NCBI GenBank assembly: GCA_036971475.1
Contig: JBAIZL010000006.1
Span: 12,859,705 to 12,923,704 of the forward strand
Direction of reading: 5' to 3'
DNA: 64,000 nt
Origin: Prosapia bicincta
Taxonomy: Eukaryota > Arthropoda > Insecta > Hemiptera > Cercopidae
This document shows positions 23,844 through 35,830 of this stretch, piece after piece; within the stretch, counting starts at the first letter, position 1; every line of letters begins with the position of its first letter. The notes under the pieces are model-generated. The model was not told the DNA's origin, made no database searches, and saw only the letters and a list, made by a program, of their open reading frames with translations. The position numbers and the translations under genes are program-made.

Positions 23844-24702
23844 ATTTGGTACACAGATGGCTTCAAGATGGACTTCGGCACTGGAGCAGGGGTGTATTGT
23901 AAAAACCCAAGGGTAAAGCTAGTTGTTTTCTTGGGGAGGCATACCTATCTCTTTCAGGCCGAAAAATATGCTGTAAATGCCCGTCTGGGAGAGATAGCGA
24001 GAAGGGGAATACACAGGACCCGGATTGCTATTTTCTCTGACAGTCAGCCAGCAATTAAGGCACTAAACAGATATGTGGTCACCTCGGCCAAAATCAGGGA
24101 GTGCCTAAATAACCTAGAAGCCCTGGCAAGGCACAATCTAATCAAGATAGGTTGGGTGCCAGGGCATAGGGGAATATTTGGAAATGAAGCCGCAGATGCA
24201 CTGGCTAGAGAAGGGTCTTCAACTCCCCTAATTGGACCGAAGCCGGCGGTAGGTATTTCCAAATCCATGGTCAAGATTGCATTGCGAAGGTGGATGGCTG
24301 AAAGACACTGTGAACACTGGGTCAGGGCTGAAGGAATGAGAAACAGTAAGCTAACCCTTAGGAAACCTTCCTTGGGGCTGCAGGAGAGTCTCATCTATCT
24401 GTCTAGGCAGGAATTGAGGATAGCCACAGGTCTACTCACGGGACACTGTGGACTAAGGAAACATCTGCATAATACGGGTATCTTCAAAGATGAACCAGTG
24501 TGCATATTATGCGGGCAAGAACTGAAGACCGCCTCACTGAAGAACTGATGAATGACTGCACATCATTTATAGATGTGAAGCACTTGCCGAGAGGCGCTTA
24601 AACCTCTTTGGTGATAGCACAGCTTTGGAAGAGGATGCTGAAGGTAAAACACTAGTCAGGAAACTTCTAAACCTGGTAAGAGGGAAGGGGCTCTTTGACT
24701 AG
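23844..24702 (+). pseudogene. LINE ORF2 C-terminus: RNase H and CCHC knuckle
   Basis: The frame starts IWYTDGFKMDFGTGAGVY right after a TAG. This is the RNase H start motif with its first catalytic Asp. FQAEKYAV supplies the Glu, IFSDSQPAIKAL the second Asp, and WVPGHRGIFGNEAADALARE the terminal His/Asp region, so the expected catalytic residues are present. RNase H would degrade the RNA strand of the RNA/DNA hybrid. The first frame ends at 24548 shortly after CILCGQE. A frame change restores HIIYRCEALAERRLNLFGD and on to KGLFD and a stop at 24702, completing the C..C...H....C knuckle common at the end of these LINE proteins. A frameshift near 24530 therefore breaks the protein. Confidence 0.85.
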
Positions 24703-24775
24703 ATCAGGGAGGTAAGTACATTATACCTAAGGTAGCGGTGCTTCAGGCCGCTTAAACCCGCTACCAAATAAAAAA

Positions 24776-26140
24776 AAACTTTTTAATTAAAAATAATCTA
24801 CTATATGTGAAGCAAATAATACAACATTAGAATAATAAAGCTTCGGTGTAGTAATATTCTATCTCAGTACCTAATACGAGTACCTCGTATAAAGATACAT
24901 ATTGATCCCTGTCGTATCGCTGTTTTGTAAAGCAATGTTGTGAATCTGTTACACAAGATCCAATGTAAACAATGGGATTTTGGGGGATTATGTCTAAGCT
25001 ACAGATCCAGCTACACTTTCCGAACAATAACAATATGTCTTCCAAAGAGAGGTGAAATGAACTGTTGTACGTCAAGAAATTAGTTTCAATACTTTTCCTC
25101 CAAGGGCGACACAATACATACATTAAAATACACATGCTCTAGAAAATATTAAAATAATTTTTCATATCACAAAGTTTACACTTTTTTACCGTTTGGGAAT
25201 TTTGAAAGTATTTACAATAATGGTTTAAATAGAGCTTATGTCTAAATATGCCACATATCCTTCATGATAATAAATTAGTATTTGTTGTATAAAATAAATA
25301 GAAAAATAAAATTTTTTCTTTGGTGCAATGTGTTATTACATTTGTATTGTAATTATTTTAACTAGAATGAATCACTAAATGATTTCATTCTTTAAGTAAC
25401 AAAAAATTACGGTCATTGTATTTATAAATTTAAAATAAAAAGTTTTTTTATATAAGTAAGTAGCTGATTCGGCTATATTGTTATCGGCTAAAAATCATTG
25501 CATTAACATTAGCTAACCTTAATTTAGTATTTTATTAACTAATTAATAGCTGAACTTATATTAGTCGGTCAAGAAGACTGTGACAATAAAAGTTTTTCAT
25601 TGAATATATTTATTCCAGTGCATTCGGATTTAATATTTATTTTAATTGTTTGAAATGAGTTGAAAAATAATTATAGATTGTTGAGTGTTGCCTAGTAACC
25701 AAAATGTTGAATCAATTTAGTAAAATGTCTCAAAAAAATCATAGTTTATGCTAATGTAGCACTTACAAATTACATGTTGCAAAAACCGATGTTACCAGAA
25801 ACTTTCCCAGGAATGTACTCAACAATTTCCAAATGTTTCATCGGATATTACGATGTTACGATCGGATATTTCCGATGGGCCAAGTAACGCATAAGGCTCA
25901 TATACACATACATAAATACATACATACATATATACATACATAATATATTCATAAATACATACATACATACATAAAAACATTCATTTTTATATCGATAGAT
26001 AATAGTTAAATACCAATTCAACCTAAAATTAAAAAGATTTAATTGCATAGGGAGGGAAACGTTTACATAAAATAGTTCCTTGCATACCACGGAGTTTTCT
26101 CGTTCTATTAATATAAAAGGGCAAAGTACACAACCCTAGC
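24776..26140. other. AT-rich DNA with a degenerate (CATA)n patch
   Basis: No gene recognised. 25905-25975 is an imperfect ACAT/AAAT tetranucleotide repeat. Confidence 0.6.
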
Positions 26141-26560
26141 TACTTATACTCGTATTTTAGCGACATATCACCTGTCCACTCCCCTTCTTTATGTGTAGAA
26201 GGTGGCAAGAGGCTATCAACGCCAGGATGCGACGTAGGACGAATAGACCCAGACAACATTGTGAACATGATGCTGAATAGTGCATCCAAATGGAGAGATG
26301 TAGCGGAATAAATCGAAATCATACTTCAGAATAAAATGAAACAGGAAGGTGGTCGGAGCCAAGACTTGTTACTAGACCAAGCAAGAGGAGCTTTAGAAAT
26401 GGAGATAACTGGGGTTAATAAAAAGCCTTCTGACGAGGAAACATAATACCACATTGATAACCTGGTCAAATCTACAAAGGGCCGGAAAGGATGAAGGGTT
26501 TATTGGGTATGTGCCAGGAGTCCCACACACCAGACTTGAAAGTGCATAAACCGATTTCGA
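26141..26560 (+). mobile_element. 3' end of a second LINE
   Basis: The plus-strand frame 26141-26311 ends GRIDPDNIVNMMLNSASKW plus a few residues and a stop. This follows the pattern P.NIV..ML.S...W at the C-terminus of many arthropod R1/jockey-group ORF2 proteins. The following ~250 bases contain GAGTCCCACACAC, which resembles the 3' UTR of such elements. It is 5'-truncated, as expected of LINE insertions, and unrelated in sequence to the LINE at 22.7-24.8 kb. Confidence 0.6.
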
Positions 26561-29168
26561 CCCTTACTGCAAATTAGATTTAAAAAACTGTTGATAACCG
26601 TATAGCAAAAAATCGAATTTAGTATTAGCTAGGTTTTATTAGGACACTTTAAGTTTCAACAGCACTAAATAGAGACATATATCTAACGGTTCTAACATCA
26701 AGAGTTTCCAGTAGTAAATGTTCCCTTTTAATAAATACGTTTCTAAAATGAAACCTAACCTAGCCGGACGTTCTGAAGGTATTTGGGAAGTATTTCTGTT
26801 CTAATCAGAACTAGTTATCTCTTTATAGAACAAATAGTTCCGTCTGTAGAAATTTGAGTGTGTTGGAATATAGAATTTATATTTACATATTTCTCTTCAC
26901 AAATACTTACCAGTTAATTTTTATTTGTCTACTTCTGAGTAAAATTTGACAAAAATTTTAAATCGTGATGAATTTGACTTATCCATTATCAAAATGGATC
27001 AAAGGTTTAATTTGAATGATAACTTACTAAGATCTACTACATTTTATGGTTTTGCTAATCACATTCACTTTCCTAATAAATTAGATACATAATCGGAGTT
27101 AGATTTAGCGGAGTTAAAATTGATGTCTAAATAATTTTTTTGAGGTTTGAATTGCTATAAATATTTTGAATTTATACTCGGTATGATCACATATATAATA
27201 CTTACGAATAGATTATTTCATGAAAAACAGATTTTTTTTATGCGCACACCGATTCTTTTTTTAATTCTCAAGAATTTAATCGATTTATGAAACATAGGTG
27301 ACAATTTTATCAGAAGACGTTGGTAATATTTATAAAGGATTAGAGATGTGTTTCCTTCACTAAAAGACAATATATGTACTAAACTGTCCTCCGATTGTCT
27401 CTTCAAGAAAACAACTCTTGACAAAAACAGAAAAGTGATAGAACCGATTTATATTCAGAGACCTGGCAGAACTTGATATTTTTCCGTTCGCTGTAGCAAA
27501 AATACAAAATCAGAACTTAATAATTTTTTCTGGTTGTGAAATACTCTATTTTGAAACGACATTGGTGTTTTATTCATATTGAGTGAAAATACTCCATACA
27601 TTTCCTAGCTTCTAGCTAATAATGGATAATTTGTGATTAGAATCAGTATAATGATATCTGAAGCTCTTCAATTCTCTAAATATACTCACAGTACTTGCTT
27701 ATTCTCTTTACTCCAGTAATGTAATACTACCTTCATGAATTATGACTTTTTTGAAACACCATTATCTTTTCAGTTTAGACAAAAAACCCATAGAACTATG
27801 GTTGTATCTGTAGATACAGGCTCTATGATAAAAGGACATAAAGAGCTCATATAAAGCTAATATGTAATAAGTCTTATTGTCTATAGTTTCATAACGTTCA
27901 TCTCCGCGACCCAGATATGTTTCAGACATTCTAGGTCCTAATGGTTTCCAGTAGGGATTTCATCCTCCGTCTACTCCTTAACCTCAGTGCCTTTTTCTTA
28001 ATTGTTTGTTGGGTAATTATAAGGGGTAACTTTTTATCGTGACATTTGTGACACCTTATGAATAGTGTTTATGCCCAGTTGTGTTACGTCGAGTAAATTG
28101 TTGCGCGCCTGTCTTGTAAATGGTTTTATTTAATCTCATATCGCTGTAATAATTATATGTGAAATAATTTTTAATTATATATCCGTGCTTTAAATTAGAT
28201 GATTATTTTTTTGACGAGGATCAGGTTGTCTTATGAAATATGTTGAAGCAAAAAAAAACACTTTTTAATGGGTTATTATTGACATGTTAGTTAAATCAAA
28301 AGTAATTAATGTGGATACCATAGTTTCGTAACTAGAGTAACAAGCTTTAGGACGAGAGTTTTTGAAAACAATGAGCATAAAGTATATTATTCGATGACGG
28401 AGTCCTTAAATCTCAAATTCATAACACCATCTTGAAAAATACACATCCTTGTAGAAATGATATAATTTGTTTAGTAAGAACTTCAAGACATACAGTTAAA
28501 AAAGTAAGAAGCACTCCCTCCCACAAACAATAAAAAAAGTTTCTTGTGTCAATAGGTTATGGATCTAGATCAACAAGAGAAAGCATATGCAAACGTGTTA
28601 TCCGCGTAACACAGGTGTAATACAATACACGTTCATATTGCTATTTTACGTAATTCGGTATTAATAGAGAACAATGGAGGAAACAGTGCATATGCATGGA
28701 TTCCCTCGAACTTAATTATAAAGCAACAGTTTATGCAGCTACTGTGAGGTAACTTTGCCTTTGATCAAAGATAGAGAATTAGATTATTAATGGAATGAAC
28801 AATGTTCAAAGCGAGACAGATAAAGTTTACAATGCAAGAAGAAAATCATTAACTGCTTTGAAACAAAGAACTAAAACCGTAATCGCTTGATATTTACAGT
28901 TGAGAAAACAATCTGTTATACAGACAAGCGTTTAGACTTGTCAGATATGAAAGTAAATTAAATTAAACATATATTTTGTTATGTGTAGCAATATTTATAT
29001 TATGTATAAAATGAATCATATAAAATCGTTTATTATCATTCTATTCTTTTAAATATCTTATATTATAATTTATAAATATTTTTATTCCTTTACTCTGTAA
29101 TATCTGTCGCAATATGTATATATTCATCAAAGAACTGGCGGTTTACCCTGTAACAGCTTTGTTTTATG
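26561..29168. other. Anonymous AT-rich DNA
   Basis: Only short open frames without recognisable motifs. No gene supported. Confidence 0.6.
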
Positions 29169-29351
<183 letters not shown>

Positions 29352-29365
29352 AACATATGTTTTAG

Positions 29366-29505
29366 GCCTATAGCTTACATTATTGTAATTTTCATTCCTG
29401 ATGATATTTATACTGTTTACCAACGAAAAGCTTTGGATATAAATTAATAAATAGTCTTGTATTTTAATAACCTATGTTATTTTAAATTAATAAACAAGAA
29501 AACGG
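29366..29505 (+). mobile_element. Solo PLE 3' end with hammerhead-like motif
   Basis: Homologous to 8466-8600. CTGATGA at 29398 and GAAA at 29425-29428 are kept, but stem II has decayed on its 5' side (ATTTATA against TTACCAAC). The tail ends ATTAATAAACAAGAAAAC before another (TA)n tract at about 29519-29550, which continues into (TTTA)n to ~29568. Confidence 0.7.
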
Positions 29506-29516
29506 ATTTTATAATA

Positions 29517-29552
<36 letters not shown>

Positions 29553-29568
29553 TTATTTATTTATTTAG

Positions 29569-29847
29569 TCCGATAAGGTATAAATACGAATATAGGTTGT
29601 ATTAAATATTAGCCAATATCCTTTGATCTTATATGAATTATGTTCATAAGCCTAAGGAAAACAATATTAAAACCCAATATCCCAAATCTAAATGAAATTC
29701 TTATCTTACATTTATTCATTTATTCATACAATTTATTCATATTGTTTCCATAGTTTAACATATATATTATTTTTAAAGACTGCGCGATTATATGATGAAT
29801 AACTTCATTGTATTATGAGTGCTTCATATTTAAATTAAATCAATTAT

Positions 29848-29849
<2 letters not shown>
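29569..29849. other. Short anonymous AT-rich gap
   Basis: Nothing recognisable. Confidence 0.5.
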
Positions 29850-29907
<58 letters not shown>

Positions 29908-29937
29908 TGTGGTGATATGTTTTCTTGTATATATAAT
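29850..29937. repeat. (TA)n tract and inverted PLE terminal motif
   Basis: A TA run to about 29903, then TGGTGATATGTTTTCTTGTA. This is the reverse complement of the motif that follows PLE4 at 62602-62622. Confidence 0.8.
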
Positions 29938-30187
29938 TAATAAATTTAAAATATTTCAAACACAAGAATACTTTTAATGAATATATTTATTCAAAGCTTT
30001 TCGCCGATAAAAAAGTATCAGCATCTTCAGGAAAAATAATTATGTAATAAAATACTTTAGAAATTTGTAAAAGTATTTTATTAGATAATTATTTTTCCTG
30101 AAGATGCTGATACTTTTTATCGGCGAAAAGCTTTGAATAAATATATTCATTAAAAGTATTCTTGTGTTTGAAATATTTTAAATTTAT

Positions 30188-30190
<3 letters not shown>
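29938..30190. repeat. Head-to-head PLE terminal repeats: ~122-bp hairpin with two hammerhead-like motifs
   Basis: 29938-30060 and 30069-30190 are near-perfect reverse complements around a loop of fewer than 12 bases. Each arm has the PLE4-type terminal sequence. The left arm carries a minus-strand hammerhead-like motif (about 29985-30040) and the right arm a plus-strand one (30092-30142). (TA)n tracts flank both sides (to 29903, and 30191-30237). No coding region is left between them. Confidence 0.93.
30092..30142 (+). ncRNA. Hammerhead ribozyme-like motif (right arm)
   Basis: CTGAAGA (30098-30104), T, stem II GCTGATA/TATCGGC (one G-U) with loop CTTTT, GAAA (30125-30128), AGCTTT, then GAATAA. 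Position 7 of the core is A instead of U, a site known to tolerate variation. The mirrored copy lies at about 29985-30040 on the minus strand. Confidence 0.65.
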
Positions 30191-30237
<47 letters not shown>

Positions 30238-30238
<1 letters not shown>

Positions 30239-30740
30239 AAATCTGACAATTAATAGCCTACATTATTTTTTTTAAAACTATAAGTAGTATGTGATTCCTA
30301 AAATATAGGAAATTTTGAATATTAATTTATTATTCATTATTATAGGACGTATATTAATTCATTATTAAAATATTTTATTACAATCATACGTTGTAATAAG
30401 ATTTTTTGCAAAATACTTAAATATCACCTAATGTATGTAAAAGCCAATTAAATGGTTAAAAAATTCGCAATTACAATGAAAATTTTACCATTTTATTATA
30501 ATAATTAGAAACAAGGATTACACTACTCTCTCATAGAGAGGTGAGAAAGTGTATAGATGTAATAAATATTAAGCTGATATACAGTACCGCCGTGTTTAGA
30601 ATATATAACATACATGTTGGTAATCCACCACAAGTGGTGCTTACCAAATTACCACACTGCAGATCTGTATTTAGATTCCAAGGCCTGATCCCAACATACA
30701 ACTTTAAAAGCAATCTTACGCTATACTTACGAAGCTCTAG
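30238..30740. other. Anonymous AT-rich DNA
   Basis: Short open frames on both strands at 30531-30744 have no recognisable domain. Confidence 0.5.
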
Positions 30741-30995
30741 CTAGCGTAGCTTCTCTATTTCGACAGCCTCACGTATAATCCTAGTCCTGTGGTTTTTCCA
30801 CTTGAGCAATCGGTCGGCAAGACTGGTAATCAATGGTATGCCCTGTATCGCATTGATGCTTGTACAATGCAGACGTTTTCTGCTTGTTTTTAAAGCCACG
30901 TTTGTGCTCCTCAAGCCAGTTGAGATACATTTGTTTGTTTGACCAATGTACGAAAACGTCTGCTCTGTACAATCACCACTGCGATACACGGCATA
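30741..30995 (-). pseudogene. GIY-YIG endonuclease fragment of a PLE, folded back on itself
   Basis: Minus-strand frames give CTEQTFSYIGQTNK, then in a second frame LEEHKRGFKNKQKTSALYKH and QCDTGHTIDY, then TRIIREAVEIEKLR in the first frame. That is the order YIGQT, EH, H..TGH, IREA.EIEK typical of PLE GIY-YIG domains, with two frame changes. The RT part is absent. 30951-30995 is an inverted copy of 30835-30881, so on the plus strand TSALYNHHCDTRHI can be read again at about 30960-31005. The fragment is from a lineage different from PLE1 and PLE4. Confidence 0.75.
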
Positions 30996-31003
30996 TAATA
31001 ACT

Positions 31004-31038
<35 letters not shown>

Positions 31039-31042
31039 CCAT

Positions 31043-31101
<59 letters not shown>
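31004..31101. repeat. (ATC)n then (TA)n compound microsatellite
   Basis: About twelve ATC units (31004-31047) pass into a TA run (to 31101). Confidence 0.95.
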
Positions 31102-31104
<3 letters not shown>

Positions 31105-31829
31105 GAAAAGATATAGGTGTACACAAAAAAATTACAATTAATGCCAGATAGATTGAAGTTTTACTAACCGCATGAGAGTGTATGTGTTACCTTTCATTAA
31201 ACGTTCGGTTTAAATATTTTTATCGCTAAGTAACTTATCCTAGTGTTTCAGATTGTATGAATTGAAACTTTCATCATATCTATATATTTAATACCAGCAG
31301 CGAATTGGACCCCATTGAATTTCTCGGGCAAGAAACAAAAAAGGATAGACTTATCAGATTTATTTTAAAGCTAGAGAGCTAAAGACGGTGAAAAGTATCA
31401 GCAATGGCAAACATAAGCTGGTCTTTATAGATTCAATGATTGTTTAATGTAAATAGAGTGGGTGTAAGTCCTATATGCCGGATCGTAATTATTAAATATA
31501 CCAGTTAGTAATAACATCAGCTAATAGAAACACCAAGCTAATGTGAATTTGATTTTTTATTTATTTTATTTTTTTCTGTTAATTTAATTGGTTTAACATA
31601 TCTAACAGGGGAAGGATGCTCATGTAAACGTTTTTCGGAAACGTGTGTAAGAGAAATAATGTTTCCGGATATTTTACAAAGACATTCCTTAATTTATTGT
31701 TTAGGTTTATTAGTTTTAGTGTTACATTTAAGTAAAAATTTTGAAATGAAATATAACGGAGAAGGAGAGCAGGTTTGTAGACATGTATGTAGGAATGGTG
31801 ATGGGGAGGACGGTTAAGGATCATTATAA
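31102..31829. other. Anonymous AT-rich DNA
   Basis: No gene recognised; it may contain further decayed upstream parts of the Helitron relic that follows. Confidence 0.4.
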
Positions 31830-32245
31830 TGAAGAAGGAGGGGCTGATGAACATAGGCAACATTTAAAGCACATTCTAAAAAATGAAAATCATGTAATTC
31901 GGAATCGTTTTGGCAGGCTTGACGAAAGCTGCCAAAATTGTAATACACTTAGTTTTCCCAAAGAGTTACTAAGAGGACACTTTAGTATCACAATAGACTG
32001 GATCAACTACCACAGCCCAGAACAAACTTAGAGCTGCGACATTTAATGTTGAAAAAAAGAAATTATAATGCCAATATCAGAAATTATAACCGGTCTATGG
32101 CTTTTGCAACATTTTCAGCATTCGCTAAGGATATAACTACCATGGGTATTATTCCTATATTATTAATTGACTAACTCCACAAAAGAGATCCTCATAAAAG
32201 GTCCTTACACTCCTAAGGTGTAAGACCAGATTTATAGATATATTA
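31830..32245 (+). pseudogene. Helitron Rep/helicase N-terminal fragment
   Basis: Three adjoining frame segments follow the N-terminal region of animal Helitron proteins. First, RFGRLDESCQNCNTLSFPKE (about 31900-31965) matches the pattern G.m...C..CnalhF..E. After a frame change at about 31985, YHNRLDQLPQP is where C..GKV.LPP is expected. Next comes NIRNYNRSMAFATFSA (about 32072-32120), the well-conserved .IR.YN.a.AF.s.ga block. After another frame change, GPYTPKV, a stop, and DQIYRY (about 32200-32240) corresponds to GPY..r.HGQIYH. No helicase region follows, so this is a short, broken relic. Family recognition is from memory of these motifs. Confidence 0.7.
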
Positions 32246-33267
32246 CAGACGTAGCATAAAATGTATTGGTATTTAACCAGATAATTAATATAATATTTAA
32301 ACTTTAAAAACTGATATTTTACTATATATTTCATTTTGTTTCATTGTGATAAATAGGAAGCATGAATTGGTTCTATTAGCCACTAGTAAAAAATAAATTA
32401 CATACTTTTACAAAGGAGAATCAAAGAAATGTTTAATAAACAATTTAATAACTAATATTATACATGTTGTTCTGAACAAATTTACACACATTTAAGGCTG
32501 AATAAAATAAAAATTAGTAAAACCACTCCGAATCTTCACACACATAAATTTAATTTTGTCCATAAGGCCAAAGTTTATTGTTTGAAAAACTCAACATGGG
32601 TGAAAGCATAAATAACAGCTCTTGCCTGTAACTAATTGTAAGGAATATAATAAGAATCTAACTTAATGGCTGACAGACATTGTTTCTCTCTACGTGTGTT
32701 CACGAAGTATTACTTTCATTAATAACCCTTTGTTTACTACGTTCCACATTCATAAGCACTTGCTACTTTGTGTGTAATCAGTATTTAACCAGCAATATAA
32801 GTGTGAGAAGACTTAGACACCGCAAAATTTCAAATCCGGACTTGTATGTTATACCTGCTTGGGTATCATTGGATCTAATATACTTTATTAGTCAAATAGT
32901 TTAGTTAATTATAAAAACACTTTTGTTAATAAAATGTTTTAAGGTTCAATTTCTTAGCCTTACTTTCAGAGTTCTTATCGTGCAATCTTTTTAATTTGAT
33001 GATTTTGAGATAAGTTATTACTGATAGAATATGCTTGATAGTATATATAATTTACAAACTTGTAAATAAGTGGAAATAACCGGTTCAAAATAATCATTCC
33101 CTTCTATTATTTTTTATTTATACTAGTATACATAATGGCATTAAACATTATTAAAACATAAACCTAATTTACAAAACTATACTATTTAATTATCGTAATA
33201 ATAAAATATAAATAGATTCTAGAGAAATCTTGTTGCAGTAAAATCGAGGTTGTTTATTTACCAATCG

Positions 33268-33268
<1 letters not shown>
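32246..33268. other. Anonymous AT-rich DNA
   Basis: The open frame 32680-32904 is Leu/Ser-rich without a recognisable domain. No gene supported. Confidence 0.5.
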
Positions 33269-33939
<671 letters not shown>

Positions 33940-35830
33940 TGGAAAGTGACCACTCGGGGGTTTTTGAGTATGCGGAATTCAATGCCGTCATCGAAAGTCA
34001 CCGCGGATGTACTGGCGAGGCTAAACCCATGTACCAAAGGGGTTGAAATAGGGTAAAAATTTCAGATGCCTTAGAATAGCGGGATAATGACCATTCGGGG
34101 GTTTTTGAGAATGCTACTCTACATGAGTGCCAAAGGGATGATTTGAGGTAGAAATGTCAAAAATAAAAAAATTACTAGAAAATAATAACTCGAGGAATTT
34201 TGATGAAGCGGAATCTAATGCCGTCACCGAATGTCACCGGGAATGCATTGGTGTGGTTCCACGAGAGTACCAAAGGGGTGAATTAGGGTGAGAAAGTTAG
34301 AGGTCAAAAAATCACTGAAAAATATCCGCTCGGGGGTTTTCGAGGATTCTGAATTCAATGCCGTCATCGGAAGTCTCCGGGGATGTACTTGTGAGGCTAA
34401 ACCCATTTACCAAAGGGGTTGAATTAGGGTAAAAATGTCAGATGCCTAAGAATTGCGGGATAATGACCATTCGGGGATTTTCAATTGCGTTATCTAGAGT
34501 CACCGGGGATGGACCGGATGTGACTCTACGTAAGTACCAAAGGGATGATTCGGGGTTAAAAGTCAAAAGTCAAAAAATAACTAGAAAATATCCCCTCGGG
34601 GGTTTTTGGTAAAGCGGAATTTAATGCCGTCACCGAAAGTCGCCGGGAATGCATTAGTGTGGTACCACGAGAGTACCAAAGGGGTGAATTGGGGTGAGAA
34701 TGTTAGAGGTCAAAAAATCGCTGAAAAATATCCGCTCGGGGGTTTTCGAGGATTCTGAATTCAATGTCGTCATCGAAAGTCGCCGGGGATGCACTAATGT
34801 GGTTCCACGCGAGTACCAAAGGGGTGATTTGGGGTGAAAAAGTCAAAAGTTAAAAAAATCTCTGGAACATAACCACTCGGGGGTTTTTGAGGATGCTGAA
34901 TTCAATTCCGCCATCGACAGTCACCGGGGATGGACGTATGTGACTCTACGTGAGTGCCAAAGGGATGATTTGGGGTAGAAATGTCAAAAGTAAAAAAAAA
35001 ATACTATAAAATATCAACTCGGGGAATTATGATGAGGCGGAATTTAATGCCGTCACCGAAAGTCACCGGGAACGCATTGGTGGGGTTCCACGCGACTACC
35101 AAATTTGTGAATTGGTGTGAAAATGTCAGAAGTCAAACAATCGCTGGAAAATATCAGCTCGGAGGTTTTTGAGGATGCTAAATTCAATGACGTCATCTAG
35201 ACTGGCGTGCTGAATTCAATTGCGTCATCGAAAGTCACCGGGGATGGACGTGTGTGACTCTACGTCAGTGCCAAAGGGATGATTTGGGGTAAAAATATCA
35301 AAAGTAAAAAATTTACTTGAAATATACCACTCGGAGGTTTTTGAGGAGGCTGAATTGAATGGCGTCGCCGGACATGTACTGCGATGGTTCTACACAAGTA
35401 CCAAAGGGATAAATTGGGTTGAAATAGTCAGATAAAAAACTGCCTTAGGGCTTTTGAGGATGCTGAATTCAATACCGTCATCGAAAGACACCAGGGCTAG
35501 ACGGTTGTGGGCTCTACGGGAGTATCAAAGAGAGAATTGGGTTAAAAAGGTCAGAGGTTAAAAGATCGTTATAAAATGATCACTCGGGGTTTTTAATAAT
35601 GCTGAGTCTAGTCCGAGCACCGAAGTTGGCCATGCACAATCCGGGAAGGGACTGCGGGTGTCGCTGTGGGTGAATTGAGGTAAAACTTGCCAGAATCTAA
35701 AATATTGCCCAAAAATGCGCATTCGAAGATTTTTGAAGGTCCTAGTTCCTTGTCATCAAAATTCGTTTGGGGATGTACGGAGTTACCAAGGGGTGATTTG
35801 GGGTATATATCCCATTGACAATAAATCGCC
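33940..35830. repeat. ~140-bp satellite array, left arm (about 13 units)
   Basis: Each unit has the order CACTCGGGGGTTTTTGAGGA, GAATTCAATGCCGTCATCGA, AAGTCACCGGGGATG, TACCAAAGGGGTGAATT and a GTCAAAA..TCGCTGGAAAA stretch. The CCAAAGGG landmark recurs about every 138-142 bases, with one truncated unit near 34100. Three unit types, told apart by the sequence before CCAAAGGG, occur in the order XYZXYZZYZYZ. The last two units (35400-35830) are more diverged. Open frames here are artefacts. Confidence 0.92.

Larger units (their letters stand above)
22700..24775 (+). mobile_element. Internally deleted I/R1/jockey-type LINE
   Basis: A block of clearly higher GC than its surroundings. It has a 5' non-coding region (about 22700-23285), an ORF1 N-terminal fragment (23288-23632), and, within ~200 bases, the RNase H and C-terminal zinc knuckle of ORF2 (23844-24702). 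A short 3' tail ends in an A-rich run at about 24770. The apurinic endonuclease and reverse transcriptase domains that should separate ORF1 from RNase H are missing, so this is a deletion derivative. The 5' boundary is approximate and I did not identify target duplications. Confidence 0.85.
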
